From Dryomyza anilis (taxonomy: Eukaryota > Arthropoda > Insecta > Diptera > Dryomyzidae), in assembly GCA_951804985.1 (NCBI GenBank), contig OX638136.1, positions 6,947,852 through 7,011,851 on the forward strand: a stretch of 64,000 nt of DNA, in the 5' to 3' direction. This document shows positions 22,120 through 31,547 of this stretch, in pieces (the stretch's first letter is position 1; each line of letters begins with the position of its first letter). Position numbers and translations under genes: made by a program. The notes beneath the pieces were generated by a model. The model saw only the letters and a program-made list of their open reading frames with translations, was not told the origin of the DNA and searched no databases.

Positions 22120-22545
22120 AGCAAACACGATTGAAACATTGGAAAACATGATAGAAACCATCATACAATGATTACAGCAACAATGGCTTTAATGAAAACA
22201 TAAATTATTTGGGTAAAACATGATTGAAATAATCATGCAATGATTACAATAACAATGTTTTTGCGAAAACATGATAGAATCATGGGAAAACATGATTGCA
22301 ATAATCATGTAGCATGATTGCATCATGCAGGATGATTACAACAATCATGTAGTATGATTACAACAATCATGCAGCATGATTGTAATAACCATGCAGCATG
22401 ATTACAACAATCATACAGCATAATTACAACAGTCATGCAGCATGATTACAACAACCATGTAGCATGATCACAACAATCATGCAACATGATTGCTACAATA
22501 ATAATTCCAATCATTAAATGATGCCGTCAAAACATGATTGCGGTG
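22120..22545. repeat. Minisatellite of self-complementary 21-25-bp units
   Basis: A core of GCATGATTACAACAATCATG repeats about ten to twelve times with small changes between 22280 and 22500 and more loosely on both sides. Each unit is an imperfect palindrome, CATGATT with AATCATG around a five-base loop, so each can form a hairpin and neighbouring units can cross-pair. Confidence 0.85.
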
Positions 22546-23880
22546 ATTATGTTTTTTCTGTGCGTGTATAAACACTGGAGATTATGAAGATAATGAATCT
22601 GAAAATTCTTCAGCAGTTCAAACAGTTCATTTACAGGAGGAAAATTTAAATAATCATTTTTCATTTCTAAATACGGTTGTAAACCGATTCGAAAAACAAA
22701 TAATTTTAAAACAAAATAAGGCAATAGAGTACATAAATGGTTAATTTTACATGCGAATCGAGTATATTCAAAGACACCAGCTACTCATGACGGACAAACA
22801 AATAAATGATTAACGTATTATTTTACTATAAACAGTAGTGTAAAAATAGTAATTAAAAATATTTAAACTAAAGAAAAATGGATACTATTCGCTGTGGCTA
22901 CATCCTGCTAGTGCACGAAATACACACAACTTCAAAATATAATAAAAAGAAAAACCAACTAAGAAACTACAAGTACTGATAACATACACAGAAAAAAAAA
23001 TCTCCAATATGATGAATTTATTCATAAAAATTATGAATTTTTTCACAAACTACCAGATCCATCATATTGATACCACCGTTCATTAAATAGCATATTAATG
23101 AATGTATTCATTATATATATGAACAAAATATTCAATACAATGAATTTGAATTGTTATATTGATGAATTTGTTCATAATAATTTTAAATTTTTTTTGTTTT
23201 TTTTTTTATAAAATAATTCGAAAAAAAATTGTTGTTAAAATATGCAGCACGTATTTATTATGTTCGTCGACTCCCCCATTATGAAAAACGAAAACCGACA
23301 TATTTACCACACACACACCATTCATTCGCACCATTTATGCCCAGTGTCATAAAATTGCAAAGTGAAACAATTACGTGTCGTGCGATCATGGAGACACTTG
23401 CAAATTGTAGACAGCTCAGAAAATAGTAGGCTATAAAATACTAAACACTGTTGTTATGACACTTGTTTTGGCATTTAAACATATTGAAAAAAAATTGATT
23501 TGTTTTCCAAAATTTGTTTTAAAATCTATTATAACGGTGTAAATTAGAGATTGAAACCGGAGACAGACAACATCAACAATTGATTCTATTGGAAATTGAT
23601 TCTATTGAACATAATTAACATTATTTCATATTAATTGAATAGTATTTATAGTAATTTGTACCTTAGGACTTATCTTTACTGTCTGTTAAAACGTTTAAAG
23701 ACAGCTCTAAGCTAATTATGTTAATTAATTTTGTATGTTTTAAATGTTCCAAATTTTACATCAAACTTCCAAAAGTACTGCCTAAATTATATAGTTAAAA
23801 ATATTATGAACACGTATGTTTTATCTATGCCATCTCCAATTAAATCTATCAACATTTATTTTTGTATTGACCACTTTATA
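22546..23880. other. AT-rich spacer with inverted-word clusters
   Basis: From 22986 to 23200 the words GATGAATT, AATTCATC, TTCATAA and TTATGAA recur densely after the phrase ACACAGAAAAAAAAATC. A similar cluster follows CACCGAAAAAAAATG at 24790. These look like copies of one AT-rich non-coding element whose ends I cannot fix. No gene is supported. Confidence 0.4.
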
Positions 23881-24567
23881 CCTGAGACAGACATCTGGTA
23901 TTCATATCATAGTATTTGAAATACTAGATGTGTGTCTCACAATATTATAATATTTTTGTAGTATTCGTTCATTTCATTGTGGTATTTATCTGGTACAAAT
24001 ACCACGAAACTATTCGTAGTATTTTTGTAGTTTTTATTTAAACACAGCCAAATTTCAAAAGCTTTCCGAAAGCTTTGTACTGAAATAAATTCAAAAAATA
24101 AATAAATTATTTGAAATTGTTTTTCAAAATTTTATTGAATAATGAATATTAGAAACTGAATTTTATTGAACTGCGTTTAATTGGCAGCACAAAAATAAAA
24201 TGACCACGACCTTGCAAATTTCAATGTAGTAAAGCTACAATATTAAGAAAAAATATAAGTGTCCACTGAGGATCTGCAAGTAAAGGAAACCTATCGTGTA
24301 AAAAAACGTTGTTTTCACTTTTATTAGAAGTCTGTAATAGAAAAACAAAAAATAAAAATTGTCACGACTTTCAAAAAATAGTACTCTTTACAACGGACTA
24401 GAATATATTATTCTCTAGTAACCGTGGTACCACAACAAAAATAAAAATGCTGTAATATTTGTTTCGCATTACTACACAAACTATACTACGTTATGTCTGT
24501 CACCTATCTGCATTTAGAATATTACAGTATTGTTATTATAATAACTTTACTAGATGTCTGTCTCAGG
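23881..24567. mobile_element. TIR element with TA target duplication, 687 bp
   Basis: Both ends read CCTGAGACAGACATCT in inverted orientation (left 23881-23896, right 24552-24567) and both are flanked by TA. A third, inverted, imperfect copy (AGATGTGTGTCTCA) lies only about 30 bases inside the left end, so the left terminus alone can form a long hairpin. TA duplication suggests a Tc1/mariner-type or similar element. No coding capacity. Confidence 0.75.
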
Positions 24568-25595
24568 TATTATTATTTGATTTAGTTTTGGTTTTCATAA
24601 ATATACAAATATTCAGTAAATATATAAAAAAAACGTTTTTAAGTAGGCCGCAAATGGCAATCCATCAAATGCTGTCAATTCAGTTTGACAGTTGAGAATT
24701 TTTAACTTATAATTGAATCAAATTGGGTTTATTAGCGAAAAAGTTTGAAGTCCTTGTACAATTTTACTGTCGAAAGCGATGACGATATACACCGAAAAAA
24801 AATGTATATAATATTGATGAATTCCGTTCTTCAAACCATGTCTCATTGTATTGAAGAACGATTCATAATATTAATGACTAACTACATCATTGTAATGAAT
24901 GCGATCATAAATATGATAAACGCTTGGTAATTGTCGAAAATGTGTTTTTAAATATGATGTACTGTATGTGAAGAATACGTTTCATCATATTAATGAACAA
25001 ATACATAAAATACACCATATATGTACTTCATATTGAAGAATGCTGTTCATTAAACCAAATTTCAATCAAAATATTTATTTTTCGTTCATTTTTTGCCGTA
25101 CTTCTCAGTTCTCAAGTAATTCTTGTATGTTATTTTTATATAATGCTTGCTCGACATGCATAAATTAGAATATGTTTTGAAATATATTTATATATAATTA
25201 CAACTTTTAAACATTAAAATTTATATTTATAAAAAATATATTTCAAAAATTTGTATAGATTTTTTTTTTAAACAATGTATTTTATAATTTTTTCCAATTT
25301 TTTTTTTTCAAAATTTGTTTATTCTCAAAATAAAAAAAATTTTTTTAGACAAATTTTTATTCCAATATTTTTTTTCGGACAATTTTATTTTTCGTAAAAC
25401 ATTTTTTTTTTTTTGATAATATTTTTCATTTTTTATGAAAATATATATTTTTGGTTTACTATTAAATCAATAACTGCACCTATTGATAAATGTTAATGTT
25501 ATTTTATTATTCATAAAATTAAGAACAATCGAAATTTTGAATTCAACATAATTTTTTAATATTTTATTTTTTTGTTTTTTTGAATTCATCATCAT
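24568..25595. other. AT-rich spacer
   Basis: 24787-25070 carries the second cluster of GATGAATT/ATTCATAAT words after CACCGAAAAAAAATG. 25200-25560 consists of T-rich runs. No gene is seen. Confidence 0.4.
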
Positions 25596-26331
25596 TTTTA
25601 TACCCTACACTAAGAGTGAAAGGGTATATTCAGTTTGGTACGCCGTTTGTAACACCCAGAAGGAAGCATCTCCGGTATGGAAAAGTATATATATTCTTGA
25701 TCAGCATGACCTCCTGAGTCGATTTAGCGATGTCCGTCTGTCTGTCCGTCTGTCTGTCTGTCTGTTGAAATCCCTAAGACTTTTAAAATTGAAGAGCTAG
25801 ATAAATGAAACTTTTAACTTAGATTACTAATATACCTACGCTGTATGTGCTTATGTAAACTTTTTTGGTCAAAAACATTATTACAAACATTATTACAAAA
25901 CATTATTATCATGTATTTGAGCATGATGTCAATACATATTTGACCAAAAAAGTTTACATAAGCACGTATACAGTAAAATTGATCTGTATATGTAAATTTT
26001 ATATGAGGTATTTGAACATAAGTGGTCGGATCATAGGTCACAATGGACCGATCTCGCATTTTCGCACATACAGCGTAGGTATATTAGTAATCTAAGTTAT
26101 AAGTTTCATTTATCTAGCTCTTTAATTTTAAAAGTCTTAGGGATTTCAACAGACAGACAGACGGACAGACAGACAGACAGACGGACAGACGGACATCGCT
26201 TAATCGACTCAGGAGGTCATGCTGATCAAGAATATATATACTTTTCCATACCGGAGATGCTTCCTTCTGGGTGTTACAAACGGCGTACCAAACTGAATAT
26301 ACCCTTTCACTCTTAGTGTAGGGTATAAAAA
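25596..26331. repeat. R1 inverted pair forming a long palindrome
   Basis: A minus-oriented R1 3' part (25596-25876) and a plus-oriented one (about 25940-26331) lie head to head, so both outer ends read TATACCCTACACTAAGAGTG in outward-inverted form. The centre is itself palindromic: CTTATGTAAACTTTTTTGGT around 25852 pairs with ACCAAAAAAGTTTACATAAG around 25945. Arms of roughly 250-280 bp can fold back on themselves. Confidence 0.8.
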
Positions 26332-26545
26332 CAACAGAAACCGAACCATTACCGAAACGCATTCAATGTTGAGCTTGTCCATGAGCAGGCGGCCTGACCC
26401 AACGAAGCAGCAGAGTGCTTTAAAGTTCTGTGGTCTGTGTGGTGAAGGTGATCGAGCAAATGATCGCTTTCAACTCTTCTCTTTCTCAGCTACCGCGCGG
26501 TCGGTCATACAGTGAGTGTTAAAAATGGGTTTTAAATGTCGAAAT
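26332..26545 (+). pseudogene. Duplicate copy of PHD-like exon piece, cut by R1
   Basis: Nearly identical to 27377-27592: both contain ACCGAACCATTACCGAAACG, then AAAGTTCTGTGGT and the donor-like CATACAGTGAGTG. The left part, which is present at 27240-27376, is missing here because the R1 repeat ends exactly at the junction. Like the other copy it encodes KFCG-CGEGDRANDRFQLF but not a complete zinc finger. Confidence 0.65.
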
Positions 26546-27239
26546 AAAAATTAACCAAATTAGCCAAAAATTATTCATCACAGCGCAGATTATATTTTTT
26601 TTTAAATCTAAAGAAATTCCAAAATTTAATAATCTTTAAATAATGAACAGACTACCGATTATTTTTTTTTAATGATGATTTGCATCACAGTTTTTCTATT
26701 GCAAGTTCGTGTCTAATGCATTTTTCGCTTGGAAAATATTAAAAACATTTACAAAACATTGCCAGATACATAAAACGAGAACAGTGTCATTAAACAATAT
26801 CATTAAAATAAGTAGCAAAAATAATTCACATATTTAAAAATAATAAAAAAAGCAAATACAATGGAATTTTTATTTCTCACGAAAACTATAAATTATATAT
26901 TATAAATTTTTTTTATATTTAGTTGTAACGTAATATCTATTACAAAAAATTGAATTTTAAAATTTGTTTTAAATTTTAGATTCTTTTAAAATTAAAAAAA
27001 AAAAACATACCTTTTTTTATTTACAGAATATGCACAAAATCCAACACTCAATGCTGGCTACAAAATAAAAATTTTAACAACAAAATATTAATTTTAAAAC
27101 GGCAATTTTTTCTATTATTTTTTTCTTTATATTTTTTTTTAAACAAATACTGCATGAAAATAATTTGCAAAACTTAAAACAACGACCAGAGAAACAATTA
27201 AACGACACGAAAAAACATTTTCACTGAACAGCACGAAAA
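26546..27239. other. AT-rich spacer
   Basis: Runs of A and T with no coding signal. It separates the two copies of the duplicated exon piece. Confidence 0.4.
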
Positions 27240-27556
27240 AACAGTTGAAACAACAACTACAAAAAGAGGTAAAGGAGCTGCGCTGTGTGATGGAGCAACT
27301 AACGTTTGGGGGATCGATAAAACCGCAACAATTTGTTCGCGCTCGATCGGCTGCGGCTCGGACGCAATATAAAAAACAACAGAAACCGAACCATTACCGA
27401 AACGCATTCAATGTTGAGCTTGTCCATGAGCAGGCGGCCTGAGCCAACGAAGCAGCAGAGTGCTTTAAAGTTCTGTGGTATGTGTGGTGAAGGTGATCGA
27501 GCAAATGATCGCTTTCAACTCTTCTCTTTCTCAGCTACCGCGCGGTCGGTCATACA
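27240..27556 (+). pseudogene. Exon with damaged PHD-finger start
   Basis: The plus strand reads LQKEVKELRCVMEQLTFGGS and then FVRARSAAARTQYKKQQ in one frame, and in another SALKFCGMCGEGDRANDRFQ followed by LFSFSATARSVI, up to the good donor ACAGTGAGTG. CGxCGEGDRxNDRxxLxSCxDCGRSxHP is the start of a PHD finger of the d4/PHF10/KAT6 type, which reads histone tails in chromatin complexes. Here the second pair of zinc-binding Cys has become Phe and Thr and the His has become Ile, so the finger could not bind zinc. The change of frame between the two parts is a further defect. The identification rests on a short match. Confidence 0.4.
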
Positions 27557-27598
27557 GTGAGTGTTAAAAGTGGGTTTTAAATGTCGAAATAAAAATTA

Positions 27599-28045
27599 AA
27601 CAGTTGGGAAGGTTAGATCACATGGGAAATTTTAAATTAGGTGTAATTATGATAGTTAGGATTATCAAAATTATAGTCGGTCTAAGCCGACTATAAATAC
27701 CCTACACATATATGTGGTTAATATTCAAAGTTATATATATATATGTCACCAGGGTATACGAATTCTGAAAATAACTGCAAACATTCAATCGCTGAAGAAA
27801 TTCCATTCATTTTGATACCCATATTTATAAATGGGTAGGTGTACCGAATTTCATTTTTTTTTTTTGGGAACCACAAGTCGTTTCTGGGAAAGCATTATAT
27901 CCATGTTTTTGAGCATGATATCAATATATATTTGACCAAAAAAAGTTTACCTAAGCACGTATACAGTAAAACTGAACTGTAGATGTAAATTTTATATGAG
28001 TTATTTGAATATGAATGGTCTGATCACAGGTCACAATGGACCGAT
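27599..28045 (+). repeat. R1 repeat, 5' part
   Basis: Starts CAGTTGGGAAGGTTAGATCA and ends near CACAATGGACCGAT; inserted directly after the duplicated PHD-like exon. It has more substitutions than the other copies. Confidence 0.8.
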
Positions 28046-28925
28046 ATTTTTTTACGCCAATTTAAGACATAAGGAGCAACATAAATATAGAAAATATTCG
28101 CTAGAAAATGTCCACACAGAAAAGACTCAAAATGTTTGCTGGTTTGTTTTTATATGAAATGAATTAAATGCGGAAAATTTTGAGAATTACTATTAATTAA
28201 TTACATTAATAACTACACAATTAATTGTATATTTCAAATTTTACTTACGTATTGCTTGTATCCATTTTTCAATTAAAAAAATTTAAAACAATTTACAAAG
28301 TAATTTTTTTTCTTAAAATTTTTCAAATTTCACACAAATATGACGGTTTTCAATTAGTGATTTGTAATTCGAATTTGATTATAGTTGAAAATCGATTTTT
28401 GTTTTTTATAATCGATTTTTTCTTATTTGAAATTTAATTATTGAAATCGACTAAAGGTGCATTCGGGTATAAGTTAGAAGAGGCTCTGGAGTGGAGTTTG
28501 AGTTTGAGTGGAGTTTAATTAATTATTAATTAATTAATTTAATTATTAAGTTAAAATATTTAATTTTTTTATACTCACTATCATACGTTTTGAAACTATT
28601 GTTTATGTTTTTGAAAAATTAATATTCAAACAATTATGTAAGTGAGGAAATTAAAATAAAAGAATATAATGACCCGCACTTCCGTGTTCTAACGCTAATA
28701 GTCTCAGTTATCCAAAAACATTTATTAAAACATTAATACAAATATTTAATAATTTAGTACATGACACAGATCATTGTAGTAGAGATGTCGGACAATCGGA
28801 AAACGCCAAATTTCGTACCTATTTTACGCCCCTTTTTGGACCACAATTCTAACAATACGTTTTAAATTTTATAACTATATGTTGAATACTTTTCGAATTA
28901 ATAGTTATTAAAGAGTTCTATAAAA
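28046..28925. other. AT-rich spacer
   Basis: A short GAGTTTGAGTGGAGTTT repeat is at about 28480-28520 and TTAATTAA words follow. No gene is seen. Confidence 0.35.
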
Positions 28926-28929
28926 GTGA

Positions 28930-29215
28930 CTTGTATGGGAGGTGGGCGTGGCCGTTGATCGATTTGGCTCATTTCCAAACTTATTTCCTACTTTTGGCTA
29001 AAATATAATAATACGAAATTTTATCGCATTCTGATCAGTATTTCTCAAGTTATTCTGTATTCAGACAGCAAGACGGACAGACAGACGGACATGGCTAAAC
29101 GAACTCGGGTAGTGATGCTGATCAATAATATATATACTTTTCCATACCGGGCATTACAATATCTGCACAAAATTAATATACCCTGTACCTCATAGGTGTA
29201 GGGTATAAAAATTGA
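28930..29215 (+). repeat. Second dispersed repeat type, related to R1 at the 3' end
   Basis: Contains TGGGAGGTGGGCGTGGCCGT, then GACAGACAGACGGACATGGC, TATATACTTTTCCATACCGG and an end CCTCATAGGTGTAGGGTATA. The order GTGGGCGTGGC, GACA array, ATATATACTTT and GGGTATA is that of very common interspersed repeats of drosophilid-type genomes. It shares its last quarter with R1 but differs upstream. Confidence 0.65.
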
Positions 29216-30368
29216 TTTTGATATTATTTAATTTACTTTTTACATGTCTAGTTTCTAGCTAGTTTTCTGACAGTTTTAGTCAATTTTCTGGTAATAATGC
29301 CCGATTTACATTGTATCTTCTGTGAGTCTCACTGTATCTGCATTTTGTATCTGTATTTTTTGCGCGTCGGTTTGCCACCATTTAATATTTGTAGGTTATT
29401 TATTACGTTTGCAAGAGTAGCCGCTACAGCAGGAGTTGAAAAAATATGATACTTAAATTATAAACAATTGATAAACACTAAAAGAAAGTATATTGAAAAG
29501 AGTATTTGTATATATTGCTTATTTATCTATTTATTTTATAGATATCATCAAAGTGGAAGGGTCATCTGCATTAAACAAATGCATGGAAGGAAGCAAAACA
29601 AAGGCAAACAAAAGTAGTTTTAATAGACAATTTTGTAATGCAAGCATGTTGAATGTAATGCGCATTATATTCAACGCAATAAAAATGAAAACTATAGATT
29701 TTTGAGTTTTTTGATTTTATTTGATCTAATTTTGGTTAGTTTACTATTAATTTAACCGTCCCTAACCTCAATATTAAAACAGTTTATGTTACGTAATATA
29801 TATTGTAAATTTACAAGTAATTTAATCGTCACTTATTACCAAAAGAACAGTGATAAACATATATTCAATTGTATCTCTTTTCAGAGGCGTGAGAAAGAGT
29901 TGAAAATTCACACGCACACAAAAGTTTTTCGGTCAATTTCATCCCGACGCTCTTAACAATGTTATAGAAACTATTACTGAAACTTTCAGTTTTGATACTT
30001 GTAATATTACTGCTCATATGACCGGTAGTGTTCTGCTGAGTAATGAATTGTTTAAGATTTGTCCGATTCCCGTCTTTTGTATTTTTAGTTTCGATAATTT
30101 TGACTTTTAGTATCAAATCCCTTTCCTTAAGTGTTGTACGAAAAATTGTGCAACATTGGCGGGATATTTGAGTGTTTTTAAGTGTACGTTTTTGAGAGTT
30201 TTTGGTCGCACGGCTTTTTTGAGTTTGTAAGAGCGCTCGTTTTGAGTGAAAAAAGTTGCACGTTTTAAAGAAAATATTTTTGGTTTTGTCGCACGACGCA
30301 ACGTACAGGACAACAACAACAGCTGCAACACAAAAAGCAGCAAGTAGAACCATGGCAAAGGCGTGAAA
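29216..30368. other. Spacer without supported gene, possible 5' flank of the Git-like exon
   Basis: Coding-like pieces are not seen. From 30250 to 30368 the sequence turns G+C-richer with CAACAACAACAGCTGCAACA, as in 5' untranslated leaders of fly genes. The open frame on the minus strand (29865-30449) is antisense to the Git-like exon and is not called. Confidence 0.35.
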
Positions 30369-30427
30369 ATGTCGCGTAGCAAATCGAGACTGCAAACGGA
30401 AATATGTGGTGACTGCCGGTGCATCCG
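30369..30427 (+). pseudogene. First exon of Git-like ArfGAP, with one-base insertion
   Basis: ATG at 30369 begins MSRSKSRLQTEICGDC, which is the N-terminus of GIT proteins: Arf GTPase-activating scaffold proteins at focal adhesions, where CGDCG starts the ArfGAP zinc finger. The exon ends at CCG before GTAAGT, as expected for a short first exon. An extra C in GACTGCCGGTGC shifts the frame just after the second cysteine; without it the Gly-Ala-Ser that normally follows would be read. The next Git exon is not present; the DNA downstream belongs to something else. The match is short but distinctive. Confidence 0.55.
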
Positions 30428-30519
30428 GTAAGTGGACATCACCGATCATTATGTTTTTAAATTACAAACAATCTACCGATACAAATACTCTTAATACTAT
30501 TGTTTTATTGGATCTAGCT

Positions 30520-30770
30520 TATTTTATTCTACTCGTGCATCCAAGGCGCCAAAAGTTACTAAAACACGCAGCAAAAAACAGCCCGACATCAAGAGTGCCT
30601 TCCTGCGCAACGAACAACTATTTACAGATCGGCTCAACATTGTATGGCGGACAATTTCAGTCCCGATGTTATGTTAGTACATAAAGTACGCTAACACGCC
30701 GATAGACGCATCGTAGACTGTGATCAGCGCATAGGCTTTGTGGCGGGCTATATGAAGGATGAGGTTATTT
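30520..30770 (+). pseudogene. Unassigned exon fragment with PIP-box-like motif
   Basis: Plus-strand frame: RASKAPKVTKTRSKKQPDIK followed by SAFLRNEQLFTDRLNIVW, ending in a stop near 30672; another frame continues with RRIVDCDQRIGFVAGYMKDE up to the R1 insertion at 30771. Basic residues followed by QPDIKSAF approximate a PCNA-interacting (PIP) box, but the last aromatic pair is incomplete. I do not recognise the gene. It is interrupted by a frameshift and by R1. Confidence 0.35.
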
Positions 30771-31487
30771 TTATACCCTACACTAAGAGTGAAAGGGTAT
30801 ATTCAGTTTGGTACGCCGTTTGTAACACCCAGAAGGAAGCATCTCCGGTATGGAAAAGTATATATATTCTTGATCAGCATGACCTCCTGAGTCGATTTAG
30901 CGATGTCCGTCTGTCTGTCCGTCTGTCTGTCTGTCTGTTGAAATCCCTAAGACTTTTAAAATTGAAGAGCTAGATAAATGAAACTTATAACTTAGATTAC
31001 TAATATACCTACGCTGTATGTGCGAAAAAATTGGCGAGATCGGTCCATTGTGACCTATGATCCGACCACTTATGTTCAAATACCTCATATAAAATTTACA
31101 TATACAGATCAATTTTACTGTATACGTGCTTATGTAAACTTTTTTGGTCAAATATGTATTGACATCATGCTCAAATACATGATAATAATGTTTTCCGGCG
31201 AAAAGACTTGTGGTTCACCAAAAAAGAAATCGATATTCGGTACACCTACCCATATGTAAATATGGGTATCAAATGAATGGAAATTCTTCAGCGATTGAAT
31301 GTTTGTAGTTATTTTCAGGATTCGTATACCCTGGTGACCTATATATCACTTTGAATGGTAACCACACATATGTGTAGGGTATTTATAGTCGGCTTAGACC
31401 GACTATAATTTTGATAATCCGAACTATCATAATTACACCTACTTTAAAATTTCCCATGTGATCTAACCTTCCCAACTGGTTTTTATT
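30771..31487 (-). repeat. R1 repeat, full-length copy
   Basis: Inverted relative to the copy at 3369: begins TATACCCTACACTAAGAGTG and ends ACCTTCCCAACTGGTT. Inserted between the unassigned exon fragment and the first Grip84 exon. Confidence 0.85.
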
Positions 31488-31547
31488 TAAATTGCATTTT
31501 TTATTATTTTTATGAAAAATTTCAATTTGTTCTATTAATAAATGCAG

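Noticed and set aside
22120..22545. CRISPR-like array
   Set aside because: There are no unique spacers between repeats; adjacent palindromic units follow each other directly, and the genome is eukaryotic.
29865..30449. Minus-strand open frame of 194 codons
   Set aside because: It covers the antisense of the Git-like first exon and its leader; no domain and no splice signals were seen.
26114..31259. Several 70-90-codon open frames in R1 copies
   Set aside because: They match each other only because R1 is repeated; starts and stops differ between copies and no domain is visible.
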